A stretch of DNA of 64,000 bases from contig CAWBRQ010000015.1 of NCBI GenBank assembly GCA_963791315.1, forward strand, positions 1 through 64,000, given 5' to 3'. The notes under the pieces are model-generated. The model was given only the letters and a program-made list of their open reading frames with translations. It was not told the origin of the DNA and did not search any database. The position numbers and the translations under genes are program-made. This DNA is from JACCZX01 sp963791315 (GTDB lineage Bacteria > Pseudomonadota > Gammaproteobacteria > Burkholderiales > Burkholderiaceae_F). Positions 18,685 through 28,852 of this stretch are shown piece after piece (the stretch's first letter is position 1; each line of letters begins with the position of its first letter).

Positions 18685-21015
18685 CTATGCGTCGACCGCG
18701 ACGTTATCGCGTTGACTGGTTGGCGCACGGAACTGGTAAGCCTCTGTGCGTGGCGGCCAGGCAATGCGTAGGTCTTCAGTTTCGAGCGATAGATTCAAGG
18801 AGTACGCCGGATCCTTGCCCAACAAGTCTCCCCATCGATTCGCCATCAGCAAGCTCTCTCGCTCCGCCTGCGCTGTTTTTTGTGGGCTCGTCTCGACTCC
18901 TCTTGTAGCGGACTCGTGATGGATCATTTCTGCATAAGGTGTCCACACGTTGTGATATCCGGCTTCGCGTACGCGCAAACAGAAATCGATGTCGTTAAAC
19001 GTGACTTCGAATTGCTCGTCCAACCCACCAACTTCCGTATAGGTCGATTTCCTGATCATCAATGCCGCTCCTGTCACCGCGCTGAATGACTGATGGAGAG
19101 CGGCTCGACCGAAGTACCCGAGTTCTCCTCTCCTGAGGTTTCTATGTATGTGCCTCGCGACCCCGCCTAACCCCAACACGACACCAGCGTGCTGCAATCC
19201 TCCTCCTGGGTACCACAGACGTGCGCCGACTGCGCCGACATCCGGTTGCATCGCGAATGACAGCATCTCCTCGATCCAGTCTGGCGTAAGGATCTCGATA
19301 TCGTTATTCAACAGGCAGATGAACTCGCCGCCGGTCGCCTGTACGGCACGATTATTGAGCGCTGAGAAGTTGAAAGCAGAGTCATCGCGCAGCACCCTAA
19401 AGCGCTCCGATGGAAGACGGTCTAACAGTCGAAACGTCGCGTCCTCGGTGCTTCCGTTGTCTACGATCACCACTTCGTAATTGCTATAGGTGCTGCGGCC
19501 GACGATGGAGTCAACGCACGTTGCAAGCAGGTCTGCGCGATCACGGGTGCAGATCACGATCGAGACTTTCGGAGCAGGATCGGCGAGGGCATACCTAACT
19601 CGATGTACTCCGTGTCCCTCCGGCGCTGCCTCGACAGTTCCGATAACGCCGCGTCGCTGCAGATGCTCCGCAATCGCGCGGCGCGCTGCCTGCGCTGCGT
19701 AGGGCTTTGCATCGGAGTTCGATGCCGTGCTGCCGCGATGGGCTCTCCAGTGATACAGGACGCGCGGAAGATGCAGCACTTGGCTGCTACCAACCTTGTC
19801 GATCGCGCGTAGCGCCAGATCGTAGTCCTGCGCGCCCTCGAATCCGCGCCGGAATCCGCCGACTTCGTTGATCAAGCTTCGACGAAGAATGGTGAGATGA
19901 CAAATCATATTGTGCGCGAGCAGCAGCTCGTAGTTGTAGTCGCACTTGAAGTACGGCTCATAACGATTGTTGTTCTCGTCAATCTTGTCTTCGTCTGAAT
20001 AGATAAGCGAAACGTCGGGGTTGGCAGCGATCGCCTCGGCGGCAAAGTGCAATGCATGCGGATGCAGACGATCGTCGTGATCAAGCAACGCGATCCAATC
20101 GCCCGTAGCGAGCGACAGTGCGGAATTCGAAGCTTCCGAAATATGCCCGTTTGCCTCCCGATAAACGACGCGTATTCGCTGGTCACGTTTCGCGTATTCA
20201 CTCAGGATCGTTCGGACGTGTGGCTCACTGGAGCAGTCATCGGCAACGCATAGTTCCCAATTCGGATACGTCTGATCAAGAACCGAATCGAGCGCTGCGC
20301 GAAGAAATGCCTGTGGCGTGTTGTATACGGGAAGTACGATTGAAATCGTTGGCAAGCATCTCCAACTCCGTCGCTCCCACGCCAGCTCGGCAGCGGACCG
20401 ATGGTCGAATTCAAAAGTCTTTATCCAGTTGAAGTAGCTCTTTTCGCCTAGTCGCACTTCCATGTAGCGACTCACCATTTCATGGCGCGCTTCCCAGCGA
20501 CTCGCCGGATCCGCGAGTGGAATGATGGTGTCTGCCAACATGCGGATTGCCCGACCGACGCCGTCCACCGCTGCGATGGCACGCAGCATGCGGCCGATAG
20601 CGAGCGGCTTTGCAACCACGTTAACCGTTGCGACGCCTAACTCGAATCGCCCGGGACGAGCGATCGGGCTCAGACGAGCCGAGCGAATCTCGCTGGGAAC
20701 GTTAAACAGGAGTTCGATCTCCGGCTGCGCTGCAGTCGAGCGCGGTAACGGGATCTCAAACGCTGAAAAGTCGCCGGTTCCAAGGTCAAACGACAATCTT
20801 GGCGAGCTCCATTCGTCGCGAGCTACCCGAAGTCGTAATCGCATGCTGATCCACCGGCCGCGGAATTGTTCAAGGCCGGCCACTTCGAATTCGGGGCGAC
20901 CGGAGCGCGCGATCCAAACGCCGGTTGTGGTCTGTTGCAGATCCGCGGCTTCGACGTCCTTAACTGGCACCAGCCGCAACTCCAAACCTCGCAAATTCTT
21001 GCCCCGGAACGTCAT
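18685..21015 (-). CDS. Tandem GT2 glycosyltransferase with an N-terminal beta-rich region
   Basis: The protein has about 776 residues. The first 220 or so show no recognised motif and look beta-rich, with many charged and hydrophobic alternations. The first GT2 domain begins P-T-I-S-I-V-L-P-V-Y-N-T-P and has the metal-binding region L-L-D-H-D-D-R-L-H, then Y-S-D-E-D-K-I-D. A second GT2 domain begins K-V-S-I-V-I-C-T-R-D-R-A-D-L and has C-L-L-N-N-D-I-E-I with F-N-D-I-D-F-C-L-R near the end. This two-domain form is common in O-antigen and rhamnan synthesis and may add two different linkages. ATG 21015 is chosen because it precedes continuous coding; longer forms up to 21078 are open. It is the first gene of the leftward run. 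Confidence 0.82.
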   Translation of the reverse strand: MTFRGKNLRGLELRLVPVKDVEAADLQQTTTGVWIARSGRPEFEVAGLEQFRGRWISMRLRLRVARDEWSSPRLSFDLGTGDFSAFEIPLPRSTAAQPEIELLFNVPSEIRSARLSPIARPGRFELGVATVNVVAKPLAIGRMLRAIAAVDGVGRAIRMLADTIIPLADPASRWEARHEMVSRYMEVRLGEKSYFNWIKTFEFDHRSAAELAWERRSWRCLPTISIVLPVYNTPQAFLRAALDSVLDQTYPNWELCVADDCSSEPHVRTILSEYAKRDQRIRVVYREANGHISEASNSALSLATGDWIALLDHDDRLHPHALHFAAEAIAANPDVSLIYSDEDKIDENNNRYEPYFKCDYNYELLLAHNMICHLTILRRSLINEVGGFRRGFEGAQDYDLALRAIDKVGSSQVLHLPRVLYHWRAHRGSTASNSDAKPYAAQAARRAIAEHLQRRGVIGTVEAAPEGHGVHRVRYALADPAPKVSIVICTRDRADLLATCVDSIVGRSTYSNYEVVIVDNGSTEDATFRLLDRLPSERFRVLRDDSAFNFSALNNRAVQATGGEFICLLNNDIEILTPDWIEEMLSFAMQPDVGAVGARLWYPGGGLQHAGVVLGLGGVARHIHRNLRRGELGYFGRAALHQSFSAVTGAALMIRKSTYTEVGGLDEQFEVTFNDIDFCLRVREAGYHNVWTPYAEMIHHESATRGVETSPQKTAQAERESLLMANRWGDLLGKDPAYSLNLSLETEDLRIAWPPRTEAYQFRAPTSQRDNVAVDA

Positions 21016-21255
21016 CGCGCAGCACTTCATTGACAGTAATGCGCCGGAAACCATTGTACGAAGCACGGCAGTCCGCATCGAGTGTCCTGGTCGGTCGTGA
21101 TCCGCGCGACAGCGAGATCATGGTTAGTCCCACGCCGCCATGGTTGTAGACATCGATCGGATTGTACGGATTGCTTGCGCTTCGATGCGGCTCGTGCGCA
21201 AGAGCGCATGCATGTTGTGTCCTAGAATGACGCATTCAAAGCCGATGGTCTCGGG
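21016..21255. promoter_or_regulatory. Divergent intergenic region between the two main polysaccharide runs
   Basis: This 240-base spacer separates the leftward run from the rightward run starting at rmlB, so it should hold promoters for both. On the + strand a good -10 candidate, TAGAAT, lies at 21223-21228, about 28 bases before the rmlB ATG, but no clear -35 partner is at the expected distance. A G-C-G-C-rich dyad lies just upstream. On the - strand the region still reads as open codons, including P-I-D-V-Y-N-H-G, so an unrecognised gene remnant or an N-terminal extension of the GT2 gene is possible. Confidence 0.45.
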
Positions 21256-22332
21256 ATGATCTTCGTTACGGGTGGAGCGGGTTTTATCGGGTCCAACTTT
21301 GTGATCGATTGGCTGAGCCAAGCCGATGAAAAGGTGCTCGTCATCGACAAACTGACCTACGCCGGCAATCTCGACAACCTGGCATCCGTGAACGCGGATG
21401 CGCGCATGTTGTTCGAGCGGGTGGATATTTGCGACGGCGAATCGATCGCAGCGCTGCTGCGCACACATCGCCCCCGCGCAATGGTTCACTTTGCCGCTGA
21501 GAGTCATGTCGATCGCTCGATATCAGGCCCGGCAGATTTTGTGCAAACGAATGTCAATGGGACCTACACGTTGCTTGAGGCCGTGCGCGCGCATTGGCAA
21601 ACGTTGGGTGAAGCCGAGCGCGCTGCATTTCGCTTTATTCACGTCTCCACCGACGAGGTTTTCGGGTCATTGCAGCCGAACGATCCGCCCTTTACCGAAC
21701 AAACGCCGTACGCGCCTAACAGTCCGTATTCGGCAACCAAGGCTGCTTCCGACCATCTGGTTCGCGCGTATCACCAGACCTACGCGCTGCCGACGATTAC
21801 GACATTTTGTAGCAACAACTACGGCCCGTACCAATTTCCTGAAAAGCTGATTCCGCTGATGATTCTTAACGCCATCGAGCAGCGACCGTTGCCCGTGTAT
21901 GGCGACGGCTTAAACGAACGTGATTGGCTGTTCGTGGCAGATCATTGCGCGGCCATCCGCACGGTGCTCGAGCGCGGTCGAGTCGGAACCGTCTATCACG
22001 TCGGTGGGCGCACCTGCATGAAGAATATCGATGTAGTGCAAGCGATCTGCCGCCTTCTCGATGAAATGCGACCGCGCGTCACCGGCTCACATGCGGACGC
22101 CATTAGTTTCGTGCGTGATCGGCCAGGGCACGATCGCCGCTATGCAATCGATCCGCGCAAGATTGAAAATGATCTTGGATGGCGGGCACGCGAGAGCTTC
22201 GAGATCGGTCTGCGCAGGACGGTGCAGTGGTACCTCGACCATGCTGATTGGGTGCAGCGGGTACGTAGCGGCGATTATCGCGTCTGGATAGAGCGGCAAT
22301 ACGGTTCCAACCCGGCTCACCCGATTCACTGA
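21256..22332 (+). CDS. rmlB: dTDP-glucose 4,6-dehydratase
   Basis: RmlB makes dTDP-4-keto-6-deoxyglucose, the second step of dTDP-L-rhamnose synthesis. The intact 358-residue SDR protein starts M-I-F-V-T-G-G-A-G-F-I-G-S-N-F-V. It has H-F-A-A-E-S-H-V-D-R-S-I, then H-V-S-T-D-E-V-F-G-S with the catalytic D-E pair, Y-S-A-T-K for the Y-x-x-x-K pair and S-N-N-Y-G-P-Y-Q-F-P-E-K-L. The other rhamnose genes are 29-31 kb away: rmlC at 51230, rmlA at 51929 and rmlD at 52849. The pathway is therefore split to the two sides of the central region. The next gene starts 2 bases after its stop. Confidence 0.95.
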   Translation: MIFVTGGAGFIGSNFVIDWLSQADEKVLVIDKLTYAGNLDNLASVNADARMLFERVDICDGESIAALLRTHRPRAMVHFAAESHVDRSISGPADFVQTNVNGTYTLLEAVRAHWQTLGEAERAAFRFIHVSTDEVFGSLQPNDPPFTEQTPYAPNSPYSATKAASDHLVRAYHQTYALPTITTFCSNNYGPYQFPEKLIPLMILNAIEQRPLPVYGDGLNERDWLFVADHCAAIRTVLERGRVGTVYHVGGRTCMKNIDVVQAICRLLDEMRPRVTGSHADAISFVRDRPGHDRRYAIDPRKIENDLGWRARESFEIGLRRTVQWYLDHADWVQRVRSGDYRVWIERQYGSNPAHPIH

Positions 22333-22333
22333 C

Positions 22334-23432
22334 GTGCTGTCGCGCTTGACGCGGTTGCTGGGCGCGACGGGCCGGCATAAAGCTCGGCGCGCGCGGCTGC
22401 GCGTCCTGACGTATCGCTGGCATGTGCCACATCAGTATGAGCTCTGGAAGCTGCCCATCGACGTCACGATGGTCACTGGCACCGGCAGCGTGATCACCGA
22501 ACATTGGGACTATGGGCAGCGCCCGTTGCCGCGCAATGCGAAGTTTCGCGCGCTCGAGGATATCGATACGCGTGACTTCGACTTAGCGATTCTGCACTTT
22601 GATGAGAATGTGTTGGCGCCCCAATATACAAACGGTGTCGTAGGTGCAGAGTGGGGTGCCGCTTTCAAGTTGTTCCGCGAGCAGATCGATTTGCCCAAGG
22701 TTGCGATCTGCCATGGCACGCCGCAGTTTTATGGGCAATACACCTTTGATTACACGGGTGCGGACCTGATGCAGCCGATCGAAGCAGAACGGCAGCGGCT
22801 GGTCGAGTACCTGGGCGACATCCACGTCGTCTGCAACTCGCACCAGGCGCAGGCCGAGTGGCAGTTTCGCCGATCGAGCGTGATCTGGCATGGCTTCGAC
22901 CCGAAAGAATTTCGGCCGGCAACCTACGAGCGTGGCATCCTGTCGCCGCTCGGACCGCTGGTACTCTCTCGCCCGCATTACCGGGGATACTTTCTGTATC
23001 AGCAAGTCTTCGGCGGCCAAACCGACTTTGCACCCTGAGACGTTGCAGGTTCCAGAGGCTCAGCCGTTCCGTGCGAGCAACGCCTACGCCCTTGCTAAAT
23101 TCCGTCGCTATGTTGACGAACTACGCCGCTACTCTGTATATTTCAACCCGACACTTCGTTCACCGATGCCGCGTGCGCGAGGCGAGCCGATGATGTGCGG
23201 GCTGGTCACCGTCAGCGCCCGTAATCACGATGTCGACCGCTTCATTGAAAATGGCGTAAACGGTTTTTTCGCCGATGATGCCGACGAGCTGAGATCCCAG
23301 CTCTGCTTTCTGGCACGCAATCCCGAGGCGGTGCGACGAATCGGTGCAGCTGGGCGGGCCAAGGCGCTCGAAGTGTTTCATATCGACCGTTACCTTTCCG
23401 ATTGGAGACGTCTACTTGGCCAACTTGTCTGA
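22334..23432 (+). CDS. Glycosyltransferase, GT4-like (one frameshift)
   Basis: A GTG at 22334, 2 bases after rmlB, opens a protein of about 365 residues. The N-terminal half contains V-L-T-Y-R-W-H-V-P-H-Q-Y-E-L, I-C-H-G-T-P-Q-F-Y-G and H-V-V-C-N-S-H-Q-A-Q, an acceptor-side GT-B pattern. It ends with S-R-P-H-Y-R-G-Y-F-L-Y-Q-Q-V-F. A shift near 23012 moves to T-L-H-P-E-T-L-Q-V-P and V-Y-F-N-P-T-L-R-S-P-M-P-R. G-E-P-M-M-C-G-L-V-T-V and V-N-G-F-F-A-D-D-A-D-E-L then give the EX7E-like donor region. The sugar is unknown. The end overlaps the start of the small membrane protein that follows. Confidence 0.72.
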
Positions 23433-23898
23433 GACTCGTCGGTGGTGGGATCCCATAGCTGTCGTACTGGTCAGCTTCTACATGGTCGGCGTTGGAATTT
23501 TCTTGATACTGACGCGGCGCATCCCCGCTCCCCCTTTTCGTCGTGTGCTTCGTGCGCTCGTCCGCGAGCCATACGCGGGTACTGTCGGCGGCTTTGGCCC
23601 AGAACAGGGCCATTGCTTTTACGCGCCGTTGCCTTCGTACCTTCTGTCGGATCTGGAGAGTTCCTCGTCCTTGTTGTTATTCGAAGACGGTCGGCCATTG
23701 GGTCCGGCCCATGCACCACACGATCAAATGCGCTCGCTCGGCGGCGGACGCTATTCGCATTGGGGCACGCACTTGTTCTTCACGACTTCCGACAATAGCG
23801 ATCCCCGCTCAAACGGCCGACGCTATACAGTGAAGGAGATGCCTCGGCCGGTGTTCCGTTCTGCGCGGAAGAGTGGGGCACCGGGTCCGGGCAACTAG
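23416..23898 (+). CDS. Small single-TM protein carrying one copy of the GRYSHW/SDNSDPR domain
   Basis: A TTG at 23416 with G-G-A-G eight bases upstream gives about 160 residues. TTG 23425 is an alternative. One TM helix at about residues 13-32 follows R-R-W-W-D. The rest is a soluble domain. After about 30 residues comes E-D-G-R-P-L-G-P-A-H, then G-G-G-R-Y-S-H-W and T-S-D-N-S-D-P-R-S-N-G-R-R-Y (core at 23683-23832). The same domain recurs in three other proteins of this locus. I do not recognise it as a named family. A membrane-anchored glycan-binding or scaffold role is a guess. It overlaps the upstream glycosyltransferase and ends 2 bases before asnB. Confidence 0.65.
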   Translation: MANLSETRRWWDPIAVVLVSFYMVGVGIFLILTRRIPAPPFRRVLRALVREPYAGTVGGFGPEQGHCFYAPLPSYLLSDLESSSSLLLFEDGRPLGPAHAPHDQMRSLGGGRYSHWGTHLFFTTSDNSDPRSNGRRYTVKEMPRPVFRSARKSGAPGPGN

Positions 23899-23900
23899 AT

Positions 23901-26900
23901 ATGTGCGGAATTGCAGGGCTGTTTTCAGTGCAACGAGCGGTTCCCGAGACCGGAGCGCGCGATGCCGTGCTCCGGCGCATGACGCATAGCATCGCGCACC
24001 GCGGGCCAGATGACGAGGGGATCTGGCATGACTTGGAAGGACGGTGCTCACTTGGACATCGCCGCCTGTCGATTATTGATACGTCGGCCGCAGGCCATCA
24101 GCCTATGGTCGATGCCAGTGAACGGTGGGTGATCAGCTACAACGGCGAAATCTATAACTTCGAAGAGCTTCGCGCCCAACTGCTCGCGTGCGGCATAGCG
24201 TTCCGCGGCACGCACCGATACCGAAGTGCTGTTGCAAGCGCTTGCGCTATGGGGCGTGGACGCGCTGGCGAGACTCGACGGCATGTTTGCGTTGGCGGCT
24301 TTCGATCGTGCGTCGGGCCAGTTGATTCTTGCGCGCGATGCGTTCGGAGAGAAGCCGCTTTACTACGCTGAGCTTGCCGGCGGCGGGCTTGCCTTCGCGT
24401 CGGAGCTGCAGGCGCTGGAAGCCGTGCCGAACGTCGGTCTTCAAGTCAGCCTCGATGCCGTCGCCGAGTTGCTGATGTTCCAGTACATCGGCGCGCCCCG
24501 CACGATCTACAGCAGCATCCGCAAGCTGCCGCCGGGACATTGGCTAATCGCTTATCCGGGGCAGGCGCCGAAGATCGGCAGGTACTTCGCGTTCCGCCCC
24601 GGAAGTACAGGTTTCGATCATCGGTCGATTGAAGACATCGCGGATGAGCTCGAGGAAATTCTGGTACGAAGCCTGCGCCGCCGCCTGGTTTCCGATGTGC
24701 CGCTCGGAGCGTTTCTATCGGGAGGCGTCGATTCATCGACGGTTTGCGCGCTGATTCGGCGCCGCCTCGATGTACCGCTGAAAACGTTTTCGATCGGATT
24801 TCAGGGTGCATTGGAAAGCGAGCATGAAGTCGCGCGAGCATTCGCCGAGCACCTCGGCACCGAGCATCACGACAAGATCATCGCTCCCAATACCAGCGAC
24901 TTTCTCTTGAATATCGGCCGTGTGCTGGATGAGCCAAATGCCGATAGTTCTTGCCTTCCCACGTATCTGTTGTCTGCCTTCGCGCGCGAAACGGTGACGG
25001 TCGCACTTTCCGGTGACGGTGGCGACGAAATGTTTGCCGGCTACGACCGATACTTCGCGACTCTCGACGAGTCACGTCGACAGCAAGGGGGGCGGTGGCA
25101 ACCGGGCCAGGTGTACTACTCGAACCGCATCCTGGTTTCGGTTGAGGAGCACATTAGAGAGCTGCTGGGCTTTGTACCTGCAGGCGCCAACCAACACCTG
25201 ACGCGACTGCGTGACGAAGTCGACCACGCTGATGTTCCGTTGTTCTGTCGTTTGCGACAGACAGACGTTGAAAACTACATGCCAGGGGCAGTCCTCCCCA
25301 AGGTCGACCGCATGAGCATGCAGCACTCGCTCGAAGTGCGCACGCCGTTTCTGAGTATTGAACTCGCCCGTTTTGCAGAGCGGTTGCCGCAACAGGCGCT
25401 CTACAACGGCACGCGGGGCAAACTAGCGTTGCGCGAGATTGCCTATCGGCACTTACCTCGCAACCTCGTTGACCTGCCGAAAAAGGGCTTTGGGCTACCC
25501 ATCTCGCGGTGGGGGCAGAACGAACTGCTACAAGCTGCGTCGAGCCTGCTGGAGAGCTCTGACAGCCATCTGGCGGCCGCGCTCGGGCGTGACGCGATTT
25601 CCCGTTTCATGCAGAGGCAGCAAAGCCCCAGCGGCTTCGTTACGTATCAGGTATGGGCGCTCACAATGCTGGAGTCGTGGTTGCGCCACCACCCTGCGCA
25701 GATCGCCTCATCTGAGCCGGCGCCGACAGACTTGTCGCGCCTCGCTGATTCGCGAACCATTGAGCCAACAACCGCTCCACTGATACAAGTGTGGAAAATT
25801 GCAGACGGCGTGCTCGCAGTTGCTGAGGCTGAATCAGACCGTGCAGCCAAACCCGCAATTCCTGTATCGGCATCAGAGGTCGTAAGGATGCTTGCCGCAT
25901 GCCCCGATCTATGGGAGCGAGTGGTGATATCGGCCGAATGTCGACCGATGTTAGGACAGCCGGAGTCATGGACTGCACCGAACATGCGTCGATTCGGAGT
26001 CGAGGCCCAAAATGCGATGAAGGACGCAACACTGCTGCTGATGCACCGCAATTTGGTGGCGCGTACGGGTTGGTCCGAACTGAACTCGCTTCGCCGGCTA
26101 GGCGTCGCGCGTCTGGTAATCCCGCATCCATATCGCGGCGATGACTCCGTAGTGACGATCGCCTTGCGCAGAACAACGTTTTGGCGCGCGGGTATGAATC
26201 TGCTTGGCCTGCTGAGACTCGCATTTGGCCGATTGATGTTCGTGCGGGCGAAACCGGAACAAGGAAAAATGTGGATTGCCGGGCCGCTCACCGACATAGC
26301 TGCGACCGAAGAGGATGTATCGGACCGTTTCGCGTTGTTCGAAGGCTCTCGACAGTTGCCTCCGATTCCGGTCTCCCTTGCAGACATTCGTTTAGCCGGC
26401 GGGGGACGCTACTCGGTCAGGGATGGAGCAGTCTTCTTTTCTTCGACGAAGGAGAAGGGAAGACCAAGGTTGGTGTGGATGGTGGAGCGAAATTCTCGCA
26501 CCGAGCCTCGGCTACAGTTTCTGTCGAAGGCCGTTACGCCAGTCGTCGTTCAGCTTCGGCGTCCGTTCCTTGTTGAACTTCAGGCCGCGATCTCTGCGAG
26601 TACGAATATTCGAACCCATGCGCCCCTGAGGCGCGGCGACAAAGTAGTCGTGTTTACGCATGCATTACCGCCGGGCGGGGCAGAGCGTCAGTGGTGCTAT
26701 CTCGCCGGTGAATTGAAGCGGATGGGCCACAACGTTGACTTCGTCACGCAATTCCCGCTCGAGGGCGACAACCAGCACTATCTTCCATTGCTCACACGCG
26801 ACGGCGTCAGACTCACTGAGCTCGCCCAACGCGAAGTCTGTGAGCCGGAAACCCTGGCTGTCGCGCATTCAATTCTCGAGCGAGTCATCTCGGGAGATGC

Positions 26901-27894
26901 TGCGCCGAAAATGGAAAACCCATTCGGTCAACAGCTGCGCGATCTGGTCGAGCTGTTTGAGCGACTCAAGCCCCGGGTTGTTATTGCCCAGCTCGACTCG
27001 TGCAACTTGCTTGCCGCGACGGCTGGACTGTTGGCGGGGGTCCCGCAAATCGTCCTCTCGTTTCGCAATTACAACCCGAGCCGGTTTTCATATCTCGCCA
27101 ATGACTGGTTTCAACCACTATATGCGCTGCTTGCTCAATCGCCGAGCGTTCTACTGACCGGCAACTCACGCGCCGCGAACGCAGACTACGCACGATGGAT
27201 GGGAGTGGATGAGTCGCAGATCAAGCTTGTTCCTAACGCCATTGATCCTGAGGCTCTGACTGTGCGCCGTCCGGACTCCGTGCTGGACCTGCGACAGCAG
27301 CTGGGTGTCGCCGCTGACACCCCGGTAATCCTTGGCGTGTTTCGCCTCAACGAAGAAAAGCGACCTCTTGTGTTCGTCGAGGCCTTTGCGGCAGTGGTCG
27401 CGCGCGTGCCCACAGCGCGTGCGCTTGTAGCCGGCGTCGGTCCGTTAGAAGAAGCGATGCGACGCCGAATCGATGAACTGAATTTGCGGTCGTCACTGGT
27501 GCTGCTGGGGCGACGCGACGATGTGCCGCAGTTGATGCAGATTTCTTCCCTGTTACTTTTGACCTCAAGCTTCGAGGGTATGCCCAACGTAGTGATGGAG
27601 GCACAGGCCGTTGGTATTCCAGTTATTGCGCCGAATGTCGGAGGCGTGTCGGATTGCATGATCGATGGCCAAACCGGATACCTTGTGGAGCGCGACGACA
27701 CTGACGGCTTTGCTAGGCGCTGCGTTGAATTACTCGAAGATGATGATCGGCGCAGCAGGTTCGGCGCCAACGGTGCGGCGTATATGCGTAATTCGTTTTC
27801 GCGTCGCGCGATGGCGCAACGGTATCTTGACGTCCTTGAACACGGCGCGGAGACCAAGATCGCGCTTGAACCGATTCAAGCAACGGCTGCTTAG
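23901..27894 (+). CDS. AsnB-type amidotransferase fused to a linker domain and a GT4 glycosyltransferase (one frameshift)
   Basis: The reconstructed protein has about 1330 residues. Part 1 starts M-C-G-I-A-G-L-F, exposing the nucleophilic Cys2 of class II glutaminases, with H-R-G-P-D-D-E-G and S-Y-N-G-E-I-Y-N. After a shift near 24212 come F-L-S-G-G-V-D-S-S (ATP pyrophosphatase loop) and S-G-D-G-G-D-E-M-F-A-G-Y, as in asparagine synthase B homologues. Part 2 (about 25780-26560) is a linker with R-R-L-G-V-A-R-L and L-A-G-G-G-R-Y-S, a divergent copy of the repeated domain (26341-26487). Part 3 has P-P-G-G-A-E-R-Q-W, V-P-N-A-I-D and S-F-E-G-M-P-N-V-V-M-E-A, a GT4 enzyme. No stop separates the parts, though a missed stop near 25740 cannot be excluded. 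Amidation of a uronic acid is the likely AsnB role here. Confidence 0.75.
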
Positions 27895-28837
27895 TGTTAT
27901 CAGATATCTCAACAGTCCGGACGGCCGCCCAACGCGTACACGAGTACCTTCGCGACCCGGTGACGGACGCGGCATTGACCTTGCAAGGTGATGCCTACGT
28001 GAGCGCTGCCGGCCGGCGCTTTCCGGTCATCAACGGCGTATCGCGCTTCGTCGATACCGATAAGTACGTCGGATCATTTAGCTTTGAGTGGAATATCCAC
28101 GACCGGACACAGCTCGACATTTATCGCGACGATCGCCCGTCGGAGCACGAGTTTGTTGCGAAAACCGGGTTTACGCCGGAGTTCTTAAAAGGCAAGCTGA
28201 TTCTCGATGCGGGCGTCGGTGCGGGACGCTATGCCGACGTCGCGAGCCGCTGGGGCGGCGATGTCATTGGCGTCGATCTCAGTTACGCGGTCGAGGCGGC
28301 ACAGCGAAATCTGGGTGAAAGGCCGAATGTTTGGATCGCGCAAGCCGACATTGGAGCGCTGCCTTTTCGCACCGGCACGTTCGACGTTATTTTCTCGATT
28401 GGTGTTTTGCACCATACGCCTGATACGCGGCGGTATTTCAGCAGCCTCGTCCCACTGCTTGCGCCGGGCGGGGTGATCGCGATATGGGTATATCCGCGCA
28501 GCGACGCCTACGTCACCCGGGCGCACTGGGTACCGTTCGTGAACAAGCTGCCGGACTGGGCGTACTACGCATGGTGCCGTTGGTTCGTACCGTGGGCCGA
28601 AGCGCGACTTGAACATCCACTGGTGGCCGCGCTCAAGCACGCCTTTCCGTTTCCGAGGCACGGGCTGGGCATCGAGTACGACATCCTTGATACATTTGAT
28701 GGATACTCGCCTGCATACCATTGGTTGCATGCGCCCGAAGAAGTTAAAGGTTGGTTTGCGAGGCTGGTCTGACCGAAATCCATCAGCCGAGCGATTGGGA
28801 TACTTGCATGCGCGGCCGCGCCCCTCTCGCGGCGTAG
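27894..28837 (+). CDS. Trm112-like domain plus SAM methyltransferase (one frameshift)
   Basis: A GTG at 27894 shares its G with the TAG stop of the preceding gene. The N-terminus L-R-D-P-V-T-D-A-A-L and F-P-V-I-N-G-V-S-R-F resembles Trm112/UPF0434 small domains. Then come F-S-F-E-W-N-I-H-D, the SAM motif L-D-A-G-V-G-A-G-R-Y, S-I-G-V-L-H-H-T-P-D and L-A-P-G-G-V-I-A-I-W. A shift near 28759 hides the C-terminus A-G-L-T-E-I-H-Q-P-S-D-W-D-T-C-M, stopping at 28835-28837. The protein is a close paralogue of the methyltransferase at 32958-33884, whose C-terminus confirms the correction. It probably methylates a sugar or carrier-linked glycan. Confidence 0.8.
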
Positions 28838-28852
28838 CAGGTCGGCGGATCT

